Positions 1 through 8,188 of a stretch of DNA of 50,926 bases are shown piece by piece. Below the pieces are notes generated by a model. The model had not been told where the DNA came from. It did not search any database and saw nothing but the letters and a program-made list of their open reading frames with translations. The DNA comes from an uncultured Lachnospiraceae bacterium (GTDB lineage: Bacteria > Bacillota > Clostridia > Lachnospirales > Lachnospiraceae): positions 1 to 50,926 of the forward strand of contig CAJFUP010000202.1 of NCBI GenBank assembly GCA_904420225.1, given 5' to 3'. Position numbers and translations under genes: made by a program. Within the stretch, counting starts at the first letter, position 1; each line of letters begins with the position of its first letter.

Positions 1-1
1 C

Positions 2-640
2 CATGGGCATGTGGACCATGCAGGGGGGAATAGCCAATTTCCGTTGGTGTATCTGTCGGAAAAGGATTTTTTGGCTTCTGAGGAAATGTGTACATATGAG
101 AAGAGAAAATGGTATGCAGAGACACGGATTGGAAGGTTTTCTCCAGAACATTTGGAAGAGGCAGTGGCATCGCTGATCCCGGATCGCCCTTACGGCCGAG
201 TGGCCATCAAAGAAGGAATGACCTTTGACCTGGGAGGATGCAGCTTAGAGGTGATTGAGACGCCTGGGCACACCGCTGGTTCACTTTGCTTCCTTGATGG
301 CGCCCATGGACTGCTGTTTACAGGCGATATGGCCAACGCATCCACGATTGTTTATAAAAAGAATCAGTTTTATGGGTGTACCGTGGAAACGTATCATAAA
401 AGTATGGAAAAACTCTGGAAACTGCCGGGCTATGATCAGGTGGTATGCGGCCATGGAACTCCCTTGCAGGGCCGAGAACAGGTTGAAAAGCTTGTGAGAT
501 TGACCGGAAACATTTTGGACGGAACACTGGCCGGAAAAAAGGATACAGTGGGGATACGGGATGGTGTGTGCTATCGCATGCAGGAACAGCTACCGGGAGT
601 GGAGTTTTGGTGTGACGGAGATAATATATTTGACCAATGA
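2..640 (+). CDS. MBL-fold metallo-hydrolase (5' end cut by window)
   Basis: The ORF track starts this gene at a GTG at 11, but the frame is open to the window edge and reads HGHVDHAGG across that point. This is the HxHxDH metal-binding motif of the metallo-beta-lactamase fold, so the GTG is an internal valine and the true start lies upstream of the window. Further metal ligands are visible: a histidine in TPGHTAGS, an aspartate in FTGD and a late histidine in CGHGTP. These resemble glyoxalase II-like hydrolases with two metal ions. The substrate cannot be told. The gene ends at TGA 638-640, about 70 bases before a hairpin terminator shared with the convergent SH3-domain gene. The fold is certain; the exact function is unknown. 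Confidence 0.88.
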   Translation, partial: HGHVDHAGGNSQFPLVYLSEKDFLASEEMCTYEKRKWYAETRIGRFSPEHLEEAVASLIPDRPYGRVAIKEGMTFDLGGCSLEVIETPGHTAGSLCFLDGAHGLLFTGDMANASTIVYKKNQFYGCTVETYHKSMEKLWKLPGYDQVVCGHGTPLQGREQVEKLVRLTGNILDGTLAGKKDTVGIRDGVCYRMQEQLPGVEFWCDGDNIFDQ

Positions 641-711
641 ATTGTGAGCAAGGCCAGGGTGCAAAGTAAGGGGGTAGAAACGGCTTTTGCCATATCAGCA
701 TAAAAGTGTTC

Positions 712-778
712 AAAAAGGCATCCGGCAAATATGAGATCCGCTTATCAGTGGGAATCTATTTTGCTGGATGCCTTTTTT
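712..778. terminator. Bidirectional hairpin terminator between convergent genes
   Basis: The arms AAAAAGGCATCCGGCAAA and TTTTGCTGGATGCCTTTTTT form a stem of about 17 pairs with one wobble or mismatch, and a loop of about 27 bases. An A-run precedes the stem and a T-run follows it, so it can end transcription from both the MBL gene (+) and the SH3 gene (-). Confidence 0.75.
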
Positions 779-844
779 ATGGGATGCTGTGATAACATTT
801 GCTTCCGCTTTTTGGGCCTGCGGCAGAGAGTCTCTGCGGCAATG

Positions 845-1774
845 TCAATATGTGCCGGAATAATTACCATCCGGATCCGTAGTGAGGAGGCTGGTAACCG
901 CATACAGGACTTGTCCGTTGTATTCCACTTTGGACCATCCATTGCTGGATACGCCGATCTGTGTGACCCAGTCACCATTATAGATGGTGGTTACCACAGT
1001 GTCGTCCCGCCGGGTACTGGGCTCGGAGCGCAGATTGGTCTCGATTTTCGCCGTCACCTGGACATTGACAGGATCAAAATGAATGCCATGATCCAGGGAA
1101 GTATCAGAGGACGAGGAAGAGACGGGAGAACTGGAGGGCTGGGAAGCAGCTGTCTCAGCGGCTGTGGTAATCGGTGGCTGTGTAAGGGGCTGTGTCTCCG
1201 CAAGTGATGTCTCCGAAACCTGACTTTCCTGGGCCGGGGATTCCGGCGGGGAGGACTGTGTCTGAGCGGGGACATACAGACCGGAATTGGAATTTGTTCC
1301 ATTGTAAAACAGCACCACAACCAGGAGAATGGCAACCGCGGCAATTCCTATACAGAGACAAATAATGGGAATCTTGTAGCTTTTTCCGCTTGTGGAATCC
1401 TCCTCCTCGTCCAGCCGCTCGTGCCGGGGGGATGGATGAGGGGACGCGGCAGAAACCGGATTGTGGGCAGGAACATCGTCCTTGACAGGAGTGGAATTTT
1501 TGGCAGAGATTTGGTCCCTGACAGAGGGAGAGCCTTTGTCGGGCCTTTCATCGTCTGTACTGGAGAAAGTCTGGCCATCCTCTTGGCTAAAATCCAGCTG
1601 GAGATGTTCCACCCAGTCATCGTCAGAGCTTTCAGGGGATGGGGAAGAGACGGCATCCTTGGAGAACGCGCGCTTTAAAAGTTCTTCATCGGAATAGGTG
1701 TCTTCTGTGACAAATTCTGGAGTATCTTGGCGGTCCGACTCAGAAGAAACAGATTTGTTTTTCTTATCATCCAT
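845..1774 (-). CDS. Membrane-anchored bacterial SH3-domain protein
   Basis: This 309-aa protein has an acidic, serine-rich cytoplasmic N-terminus of about 133 residues, one transmembrane helix (about 135-157), a Ser/Thr/Pro/Gln-rich linker outside the cell, and a C-terminal bacterial SH3 (SH3b) domain with the typical N-L-R-S-E-P and G-x-W signatures (NLRSEPS, NGWSKVEYNG). SH3b domains usually bind peptidoglycan or cell-wall peptides, so a role at the cell surface is inferred. The ORF track starts at 1822, but ATG 1774 has an AAGGAGG site seven bases upstream, and the longer form would translate the tRNA terminator hairpin. No separate promoter is visible; the gene lies directly behind tRNA-Gln and its terminator. 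Confidence 0.8.
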   Translation of the reverse strand: MDDKKNKSVSSESDRQDTPEFVTEDTYSDEELLKRAFSKDAVSSPSPESSDDDWVEHLQLDFSQEDGQTFSSTDDERPDKGSPSVRDQISAKNSTPVKDDVPAHNPVSAASPHPSPRHERLDEEEDSTSGKSYKIPIICLCIGIAAVAILLVVVLFYNGTNSNSGLYVPAQTQSSPPESPAQESQVSETSLAETQPLTQPPITTAAETAASQPSSSPVSSSSSDTSLDHGIHFDPVNVQVTAKIETNLRSEPSTRRDDTVVTTIYNGDWVTQIGVSSNGWSKVEYNGQVLYAVTSLLTTDPDGNYSGTY

Positions 1775-1791
1775 ACTTGGCCTCCTTATAC

Positions 1792-1822
1792 AAAAAAAGT
1801 GAACTTCATTTTCGAAGTTCAC
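1792..1822 (-). terminator. Terminator of tRNA-Gln
   Basis: Read on the minus strand it is a perfect 9-bp stem (GTGAACTTC/GAAGTTCAC) with a 6-base loop followed by seven T residues. It starts a few bases after the tRNA and ends only four bases before the ribosome binding site of the SH3-domain gene. Confidence 0.9.
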
Positions 1823-1829
1823 CTGTTAG

Positions 1830-1902
1830 CAGCGCTACCAGGATTCGAACCTGGAAAATGCTGGAGTCAGAGTCCAGTGCCTTACCGTTTGGCGATAGCG
1901 CT
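1830..1902 (-). tRNA. tRNA-Gln (anticodon CTG)
   Basis: On the minus strand the sequence folds as a full cloverleaf: acceptor arm AGCGCTA/TAGCGCT with discriminator G, D stem GCC/GGC, anticodon stem CTGGA/TCCAG around loop CTCTGAC, and T arm CCAGG TTCGAAT CCTGG. The anticodon CTG reads CAG (Gln). CCA is not encoded. It has its own promoter (1946-1974) and terminator (1792-1822). The 73-base length is normal. Confidence 0.96.
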
Positions 1903-1945
1903 TCAATGTTTTGCGCGGTTTCGTTTCCCTCCCGCAACGATATGT

Positions 1946-1974
1946 ATTATATAACAGCCGGAAGAAAAATGCAA
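1946..1974 (-). promoter_or_regulatory. Promoter of tRNA-Gln
   Basis: On the minus strand TTGCAT and TATAAT are separated by exactly 17 bases, with the -10 box about 43 bases upstream of the mature tRNA. The SH3-domain gene behind the tRNA may depend on this promoter through read-through. Confidence 0.8.
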
Positions 1975-2106
1975 GTACTTTTTGAAAAAAATGTAAAAAA
2001 ATTTTTGAGGGGTGTTTTTGTTCTTTTTGGCGCCATGAGAATATCTGTGACAGGGCAGGGTATGGTTTCTATGAGAAAAAATAAGGGGAAAATCCGGCAA
2101 TCGTGT

Positions 2107-2134
2107 TTGATTTTTAAAACAACTATGCTATAAT
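2107..2134 (+). promoter_or_regulatory. Promoter of thioesterase-cvfB operon
   Basis: TTGATT, a 16-base spacer and TATAAT, with an extended TG element before the -10 box. The predicted transcript starts about 65 bases before the thioesterase ATG. The rest of the gap between the tRNA and this gene (1975-2106) is AT-rich and shows no further feature. Confidence 0.75.
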
Positions 2135-2208
2135 AGAGCGAATATGTGGGTTACACAGATGGAATAACATATTTTGTGAGCGCGTAATTTAGCGCAAAGG
2201 TGGAAGGT

Positions 2209-2937
2209 ATGTATACATTTGAAAGCAGAGTGCGCTACAGTGAAACCGATGCGTCGGGCAAGCTTAGTCTTGGCGGAATTATTGACTATTTTCAGGACTG
2301 CACTACATTTCACTCCGAAGATGTGGGCAAAGGAATTGTCTGTTTGAGGGAACAGCATAAAGTCTGGATGCTGACATCATGGCAGATCATCATAGATCGA
2401 TATCCGGCTTTTGGCGAAAGAATTACAATTGGAACCCAACCCTATGATTTCAAGGGAATGATGGGATTTCGCAACTTTATCATCCGCAATCCGCAGGGGG
2501 CGGGGATGGTGAAAGCCAATTCCGTATGGTGCCTTTTGGATACTGTGACAGGGAAACCGCTTCGCGTCACCGCCGATGATGTGGCTTGCTATGGAACGGG
2601 GCAGCGATTGGAGATGGATTATGCTAACCGCAAAATCGCAATTCCGGAAGCTGGAAAACTGGAAGCTCCGTTTACGGTCAGACCCCACCAGATCGATACC
2701 AACCACCATGTGAATAATGGGCAGTACGTGAGAATGGCGGAGGAATATCTTCCGGCAGGATTTCGTGTGGGGCAGATGCGGGCAGAATATAAAAAGCAGG
2801 CCATGCTGGGAGATGCCGTGCAGCCATGGGTGGCAGAGGATGCGGGGCGGTATGTGGTGGTTTTATATAATGAAGAAAAGCAGCCATACGCAGTGGTTGA
2901 ATTTATACAGAGTAGAAATGGAGAAGGAAATCAATGA
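2209..2937 (+). CDS. Acyl-ACP thioesterase (hotdog fold)
   Basis: The 242-aa product matches the acyl-ACP thioesterase family, which releases fatty acids from acyl carrier protein in the cytoplasm. It has two hotdog repeats: the first begins with a Y-S-E-T-D motif (RVRYSETDASGKL), and the second carries the catalytic NHHVNNGQY motif typical of bacterial FatA/FatB-like enzymes. Length is normal. The ORF track starts at GTG 2200, but ATG 2209 fits the AAAGGTGG ribosome binding site better. The stop overlaps the start of cvfB as ATGA, so the two are translationally coupled. The chain length preferred by the enzyme cannot be read from the sequence. Confidence 0.85.
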   Translation: MYTFESRVRYSETDASGKLSLGGIIDYFQDCTTFHSEDVGKGIVCLREQHKVWMLTSWQIIIDRYPAFGERITIGTQPYDFKGMMGFRNFIIRNPQGAGMVKANSVWCLLDTVTGKPLRVTADDVACYGTGQRLEMDYANRKIAIPEAGKLEAPFTVRPHQIDTNHHVNNGQYVRMAEEYLPAGFRVGQMRAEYKKQAMLGDAVQPWVAEDAGRYVVVLYNEEKQPYAVVEFIQSRNGEGNQ

Positions 2938-3764
2938 TTGAATTGGGAAGAGTGCAAAAATTAAAAGTCATCAGGGAAAAGGAATTCGGTATATATTTGG
3001 GGGAAGAAGGGGCGGAAAATGGGGTTTTGCTCCCTCGAAAGCAGGTGCCGGAAGGAACAAAGCTGGGAGATGAGATGGAGGTATTCGTGTATAAAGACTC
3101 CAGCGACCGCCTGATATCCACAGTAAGGCAGCCAAAGCTTCAACTCAATGAGTTGGCTGTGCTGCAGGTGGTGGATAAGGGGAAAATCGGCGCGTTTCTG
3201 GATTGGGGATTGGAAAAGGATTTATTTCTGCCTTTTAAAGAACAGACAGCGCCGGTGGACGTGGGAGATCGCTGCTTGGTGACGCTTTATATTGATAAAA
3301 GCGGTCGCCTCTGTGCCACCATGCGGGTCTATGAATATCTCAGCGCAGAAAGCCCCTATAAAAAAGAGGATCACGTCAGCGGAATTATCTACCAAATCAA
3401 TCCGCAGATAGGCGCCTTTGTAGCCGTGGATAATCAATATTACGGCATGGTACCGCAAAAAGAGATCTTTGATACGTATCGAGTGGGGGATCAGGTGTCC
3501 GCAAGAGTCGTGCGGGTTCGTGAGGACGGGAAACTGGACCTGAGCCTGCGAGAGAAGGCATATATTCAGATGGAGCGGGATGAAGAGACCATTTTGAAAG
3601 CTTTGGACGAGTTTGCTGGAGTGCTTCCCTTTGGCGAAAAAGCCAGCCCAGAAGTGATCAAGCGCGAGCTGCACATGAGTAAGAATGCTTTCAAGCGGGC
3701 TCTCGGAGGCTTGTTGAAGGAAAAGAAGATTGAGATTAAGGAGAGTTCGGTTCGCCGGATTTAG
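2934..3764 (+). CDS. cvfB: S1-domain RNA-binding protein CvfB (YitL)
   Basis: The 276-aa protein has the architecture of CvfB/YitL: a series of S1-like OB-fold modules (about 1-60, 65-135 and 140-210) with the usual GAFLDWG and GAFVAVD strands, followed by a winged-helix domain (about 220-276; HMSKNAFKRALGGLLKE). CvfB proteins bind RNA and affect virulence factor expression in Staphylococcus; the target here is unknown. The start overlaps the thioesterase stop by four bases (ATGA). The last 29 bases overlap the 3' end of the XRE gene on the other strand. Confidence 0.88.
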   Translation: MIELGRVQKLKVIREKEFGIYLGEEGAENGVLLPRKQVPEGTKLGDEMEVFVYKDSSDRLISTVRQPKLQLNELAVLQVVDKGKIGAFLDWGLEKDLFLPFKEQTAPVDVGDRCLVTLYIDKSGRLCATMRVYEYLSAESPYKKEDHVSGIIYQINPQIGAFVAVDNQYYGMVPQKEIFDTYRVGDQVSARVVRVREDGKLDLSLREKAYIQMERDEETILKALDEFAGVLPFGEKASPEVIKRELHMSKNAFKRALGGLLKEKKIEIKESSVRRI

Positions 3765-4173
3765 ACAGGTTGCGCTTTCTTCGGCGGGAGGTGAGAAGAT
3801 ACGTATGGATCAGATCATAGCAGTTTTCCATCTCCTGCTGGGAACAGGTGCCCAGTATGACCTCCAGATTGCGTTTTGGCCCGTTGGATTCGGATTCCCG
3901 GATATACTGGGCCAGGGCCATGTCGGAAAAAGTGGTTCCCTCCAAAAGATAGTCATAAGAGAGGCCAAGACATTCGTGAAAGCGCAGAATCATGGAACTG
4001 GATACGGGACGGTCTCCCCGCTCCATGGCGCCCAGATAACTGACTGAGATTCCCAAAAGTTCACTCAGCTGCGCCTGCGTCATGTAACGCAGTTGGCGTT
4101 CGTGGCGGATTCGCTGGCCAATGGTTAGTCGGCTGCGCATTTCAGGGGTAAGTTCTTTGGGTTCTTTTTTCAT
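3736..4173 (-). CDS. XRE-family transcriptional regulator
   Basis: A 145-aa protein with a Cro/CI-type helix-turn-helix at about residues 16-75 (TQAQLSELLGISVSYLGAMERGDR), then a short helical tail ending in a basic stretch (TSRRRKRN). The start has a good AAGGAG ribosome binding site. The gene converges on cvfB and the two coding regions overlap by 29 bases. Its own upstream region holds two ACATGT palindromes that bracket the -10 box and may serve as operators. The regulated genes are not known; autoregulation is a guess. Confidence 0.85.
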   Translation of the reverse strand: MKKEPKELTPEMRSRLTIGQRIRHERQLRYMTQAQLSELLGISVSYLGAMERGDRPVSSSMILRFHECLGLSYDYLLEGTTFSDMALAQYIRESESNGPKRNLEVILGTCSQQEMENCYDLIHTYLLTSRRRKRNLSKSGEPNSP

Positions 4174-4196
4174 TTGTAACTCCTTTCTAGCAAACT

Positions 4197-4247
4197 ACAT
4201 GTCGTAAAATCTTATCTTTATAGTTTTATTATAGTGAATAAACATGT
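4197..4247 (-). promoter_or_regulatory. Promoter of XRE gene with flanking ACATGT palindromes
   Basis: On the minus strand a TATAAT lies at 4228-4233, with only a weak -35 (TTCTCA) 17 bases upstream. Identical six-base palindromes ACATGT at 4197-4202 and 4242-4247 flank it, 45 bases apart. The arrangement would suit repression by the XRE protein, but this is inferred. Confidence 0.5.
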
Positions 4248-4373
4248 CCTTGAGAAGCAACAAATTGTATAGATTTCGGTGAAATTTTTGTTAAATCCCA
4301 TACTTATAGTAGCATTTTCCCCAAAAACGGGAAAAATAGTGATAAAAATACATGGAATCAGGAAAAGAAAGGC

Positions 4374-4402
4374 TTGATCTTTTCTATTGATGGGGGTAAA
4401 AT
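4374..4402 (+). promoter_or_regulatory. Promoter of the YesS-like regulator
   Basis: TTGATC and TAAAAT are separated by 17 bases. The predicted start is about 120 bases before the GTG start codon of the AraC-type sensor. The remainder of the 4174-4529 gap is AT-rich with no other gene or hairpin that I could support. Confidence 0.6.
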
Positions 4403-4529
4403 AGGACAAATGTGGGGCGAAGAGCCATGATGCAGCTGTTCTGAGACGGCTATTGCGTGGGAGATGCTGAGAATATGAGTATTCTCTGAAAGGTTATGAT
4501 AAGTCTGAGTTTTGCTTGGAGGAAAGAGA

Positions 4530-6839
4530 GTGAAACGGATGTCCAAGGGCAGGAAAAAGAAAAAATTTCGCAGAAGAGTCTTCTTTTCTTTATTGGTCAT
4601 AGATATCTTGATGGTTACTATTTTTGGTAGTATTGCCTATATTACGTATATAGATGAAACCCGAAAAAGAAATGATCTCACCATGGACGCGGCGGGAGAG
4701 CGTGTCAAAAATACCCTGGAAAATGTTATGACGGGAATGCGGGAATACTATATGGGAATCTCAGATAACGATGAGATTACTTGGCTTTTGGAGCAGGAGG
4801 AGGTACCATATAGGGCATACAATGAAGTGATCAGTGCCCAGAAGGCGCTGCAGGGAAATTACTCCATCTTAGAGTACGTAGATGGTTATACATTTATAAA
4901 TATAAGAAATGAGTGGATACTAAGTAATTCTGGCATGTATCCCATGGAAGAGTTGAAAAATAAGGAGGACGTGATATATTTTTTGGAAGAACAGCAGAAT
5001 GAGATCGCCTCTGTTTATTGGTATAACAAAATGGAAGACGAAGTTCCCAATACTGCACAAATATCGGAAAGAAAGACGATGGTTTTGGGCGGTATGTTTC
5101 TTATGGAATGGTTTGTGGGACCTGGAGATCATAGAGGAGTTCTTATTATAAGGCTTGATATGAATAAGATAAGAGATCTCATCAGTGATGTAAAGGAGAA
5201 CTATGATGTCTGTCTTTACAGTAAGGAAGGCAAGCTGATATATAGCAGCAGCGATGAGCTGTATGAGGTCAGCAAAAATTTGATGGCAGAATTTGATGGC
5301 AGAAACGACTGGAAAAATATTCGTGAAGCTCAAAAAAATAATTACTCAGTGAATCTTTATTCTTCCACCAAGGATGGAGTGGACTGCGTGATTGGCTATG
5401 ATATGGATTGGGTCAGAGAAAGCGGACAACATCTGCTGTTTATTCTTCTGAGCTTCGGAGGAGGGCTGATAGCTGTATTGGGAGTTTGTTTTTTCCTTTC
5501 GGGAAGAATTTCGAAACCGGTAAACGAGTTGGTTCATTCTATCCAGACTATACTTGGCGAGGAAGAAAGAGATGTCTTTGATGAATTCCTGTTTTTAGAA
5601 AACGGTATGACGGAGCTGCAGAATAATCATGTCTATATGCAGCGCCTCATTCATTCACAGGAAAAAATTTTATTGGAACACTTCATGGAGCATATGATAC
5701 GCGGAGAACTTCCTCAAAAAGAAATTGATAAAAACCTGCAGCAGTTTGGTATTGAGTCAAAGACATGTTATCGTCTTTTGGCGGTTATCGGACTCTTGGA
5801 AGAAGAAAATGGGGATCTGGAAAAAGAAGCAGTTAATATGATGATGGTGAGCCAGATACCGGAAAATTTGATTCAGGAGCTATTTTTGCCGCCCATTTGT
5901 TATGGAGAAGAAATTTTGCTGCTGGTGGGCGCGGAAAATGAAAGTGAACTGCAGGAACTGGTAATGTCTGTATATCAAAAAATGACAGGCTATGTGCAGG
6001 GCACATATAAAATGTCTGTTGCTGTGGGTGGGAGTCAGATTTTCCATTTACTGAAGCATATGAAGACAGCATATCATGAGGCCATGGAAACTCTGCGAAA
6101 TGAGACAACGGCTTTATATTTTGATGAAAAGGCCGTTGCGTTTTATGAGGATTTTGCCGACCGGAAATACATGAAAAACGTCTATGATACTGTGGGAGAA
6201 AATATGCTTATCGAAGCGCTGGATCAGTGTGACAGGGAAAATACATTCCGGCTACTGGATCAGTTTGTGAACCGCATGTGGGAAGCGGAAGTGATCCGCC
6301 ATGAGAGAAGTTATTATATGAACCGCCTCCTGGTATCCATGTTAAACGTACCCTGCAATGCTGGTATTATGATAAATCAAATATTTGGCAACCGCACACA
6401 AGATATTTTTGTGTTTGTCAGAAAAACGTACGACAAAGATAAACTGAAAAGCTTTTTAAAAGAAGATGTGGCAATGCCCATTATGGATGCGTTGGTGGAA
6501 TTTCGCGGCAGTAATGTTTCTGGAATAAAGGAGCAGGTGATAAAGCTGATTAAAGAATCCAAGGGAAGCATTACTTTGGCAGAATGTGCGCAGACATTGG
6601 GCTATCACCCCAGTTATATATGGAAGATACTAAAAAGTGACGGGAATCAGAATTTTACAGAATTGGTGAATTTGGAGAAATTGGAGATGGCAAAACAGAT
6701 GCTTTTGAATAGTAAAGAGTCTGTGGCGAAAATCGCAGAAGAGCTGGGATATTCCAATACGCAAAATTTCATCCGTTTTTTCAGTAAGTATGTGGGTACA
6801 ACGCCTGGGAAATTCCGGAAGGTAAATTCGGGACAGTAG
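4530..6839 (+). CDS. Membrane AraC-type sensor-regulator, YesS-like
   Basis: A 769-aa protein with a basic N-terminus, a first transmembrane helix (about 16-40), a large extracytoplasmic region, a second helix (about 299-321, followed by a HAMP-like RISKPVNEL), a cytoplasmic linker, and a C-terminal AraC/XylS DNA-binding domain from about residue 680 (two helix-turn-helix motifs, ending GTTPGKFRK). This matches B. subtilis YesS (about 760 aa), which activates rhamnogalacturonan genes. The track starts at a TTG (4512); GTG 4530 is preferred because GGAGG lies seven bases upstream, while the next ATG (4539) is too far from it. It sits directly upstream of the importer genes and probably senses extracellular or lipoprotein-bound sugar and activates the locus. 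The ligand is not known. Confidence 0.85.
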   Translation: MKRMSKGRKKKKFRRRVFFSLLVIDILMVTIFGSIAYITYIDETRKRNDLTMDAAGERVKNTLENVMTGMREYYMGISDNDEITWLLEQEEVPYRAYNEVISAQKALQGNYSILEYVDGYTFINIRNEWILSNSGMYPMEELKNKEDVIYFLEEQQNEIASVYWYNKMEDEVPNTAQISERKTMVLGGMFLMEWFVGPGDHRGVLIIRLDMNKIRDLISDVKENYDVCLYSKEGKLIYSSSDELYEVSKNLMAEFDGRNDWKNIREAQKNNYSVNLYSSTKDGVDCVIGYDMDWVRESGQHLLFILLSFGGGLIAVLGVCFFLSGRISKPVNELVHSIQTILGEEERDVFDEFLFLENGMTELQNNHVYMQRLIHSQEKILLEHFMEHMIRGELPQKEIDKNLQQFGIESKTCYRLLAVIGLLEEENGDLEKEAVNMMMVSQIPENLIQELFLPPICYGEEILLLVGAENESELQELVMSVYQKMTGYVQGTYKMSVAVGGSQIFHLLKHMKTAYHEAMETLRNETTALYFDEKAVAFYEDFADRKYMKNVYDTVGENMLIEALDQCDRENTFRLLDQFVNRMWEAEVIRHERSYYMNRLLVSMLNVPCNAGIMINQIFGNRTQDIFVFVRKTYDKDKLKSFLKEDVAMPIMDALVEFRGSNVSGIKEQVIKLIKESKGSITLAECAQTLGYHPSYIWKILKSDGNQNFTELVNLEKLEMAKQMLLNSKESVAKIAEELGYSNTQNFIRFFSKYVGTTPGKFRKVNSGQ

Positions 6840-7068
6840 ATGGGCGTGAAAAGGATTGTTTTAGAGAAAAAGATATGTCCGCATATTTCAATAACATTTT
6901 GATTTTTGCCAAGTAAAATTGCGCAAGGATCCGATTGGTATGGGCATACACAGGAAAGAAAACGATTATTCTGAGTATGGAATGGGATAATATATGAGAT
7001 TTCACAGGGCAGGAATACGAATATATGAAAAAAATGTAAAAAAATATTAAAGAAATAGAAAATGATTA
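6840..7068. other. Gap between regulator and importer operon
   Basis: This AT-rich stretch has no gene on either strand and no convincing terminator after the AraC-type gene. A DNA-binding site for that regulator would be expected here or just downstream, but no clear repeat was found. Confidence 0.4.
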
Positions 7069-7096
7069 TTGTAAAAAATGTTGAGCGTGATATAAT
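7069..7096 (+). promoter_or_regulatory. Promoter of the importer operon
   Basis: TTGTAA, a 16-base spacer and TATAAT, with an extended TG before the -10 box. Transcription would start about 80 bases before the first permease gene, giving a leader that contains the palindrome at 7144-7159. Confidence 0.7.
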
Positions 7097-7143
7097 AATT
7101 TAAGTAAATGGGCCCGGGACACGGGATAACGGGTACCGATTCG

Positions 7144-7159
7144 TCGTAAAAAATTACGA
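7144..7159 (+). promoter_or_regulatory. Perfect palindrome TCGTAA-AAAA-TTACGA in leader
   Basis: Six-base arms around four A residues, placed about 12 bases before the AGGAGG ribosome binding site of the first permease. It could be a DNA operator or a small RNA hairpin. Nothing in the sequence decides between these. Confidence 0.45.
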
Positions 7160-7186
7160 GAAATAATAAGAAGGAGGTTGAAAAAA

Positions 7187-8170
7187 TTGGGAAAAGCAAC
7201 CAAAAACAAAAGTGTGATGCCGCAGACGATTACACATAAGAAAACGTCGTTTGGCTCCTATTTTAAATCACACTATTGGCTGTACATTCTGATCATACCA
7301 GGTGTTTTGTATATGCTCTGCTTCAATTACCTGCCTATGCTCGGATTGGTTATGGCATTCCAGGACTTTAATCCATTCAATGGAAAAGGGGTTTTTGATG
7401 CTTTCATTAAAAGCCCATGGGTAGGGTTGGATGTTTTTAAGGATTTCGTGCTTGGATATGATTTTACCCGTGTTTTGTATAACACGCTGGCAATTTCAAT
7501 TTTGAGCCTAATCTTTTTCTTCCCGGCACCCATTATCCTGTCGTTGCTGTTGAATGAAATAAGAAGCCAGGGATATAAGAGAGTGACACAGACCCTTGTT
7601 TATATTCCTCACTTTATTTCACTGGTTATTGTGGCGTCTCTTACGCAGCAGTTGTTCAGTACCACTGACGGTGTTGTATATCAGATGATAGCTTCTGTAG
7701 TGGGCAGAAATAACGCGCCGGATCTTTTGAGCGATCCAGATCTTTTCAAGGTGTTGATTGTAGGACAAAATATCTGGAAGGAAACAGGTTATGGTACCAT
7801 TATCTTCCTGGCAGCATTGTCTGGCGTGGATCAGGAACAGTATGAGGCAGCCAGAGTGGATGGAGCAGGACGCTGGAGATTGATGTGGCATATTACGCTG
7901 CCTGCTATTCGGGGAACCATTGTTATCATGCTGATCTTGAAAGTGGGACAGATTCTGAATACCGGCTTCGAGCAGATTTATCTGATGCAGAATGCGCTGA
8001 ATCGTACTGCGTCTGAGACATTTGATACATATATTTACCGAATCGGTATTGAAAAAGCCGATTATTCACTTGGTGCTGCTGCTGGTATGTTCAAGTCCAT
8101 TGTCAGCTTGGTTTTGGTGCTTGCCGCCAATAAGATTGCCAAGATGTGTGGCGAGTCTGGATTCTATTAA
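7187..8170 (+). CDS. ABC oligosaccharide importer permease, LplB/YteP type
   Basis: A 327-aa inner permease subunit with six predicted membrane helices and the EAA loop that contacts the ATPase (EQYEAARVDGAGRW, about residue 218 on). It belongs to the LplB/YteP group (binding-protein-dependent transport, COG4209), whose members move rhamnogalacturonan or related oligosaccharides. The track begins at TTG 7178, but this touches the AGGAGG at 7172-7177. TTG 7187, nine bases after it, is the likely start. It is followed after 18 bases by the partner permease. No ATPase gene is nearby, as is usual for systems sharing an MsmX-like ATPase. Confidence 0.9.
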   Translation: MGKATKNKSVMPQTITHKKTSFGSYFKSHYWLYILIIPGVLYMLCFNYLPMLGLVMAFQDFNPFNGKGVFDAFIKSPWVGLDVFKDFVLGYDFTRVLYNTLAISILSLIFFFPAPIILSLLLNEIRSQGYKRVTQTLVYIPHFISLVIVASLTQQLFSTTDGVVYQMIASVVGRNNAPDLLSDPDLFKVLIVGQNIWKETGYGTIIFLAALSGVDQEQYEAARVDGAGRWRLMWHITLPAIRGTIVIMLILKVGQILNTGFEQIYLMQNALNRTASETFDTYIYRIGIEKADYSLGAAAGMFKSIVSLVLVLAANKIAKMCGESGFY

Positions 8171-8188
8171 AATAAGGAGGAAGAGAGA

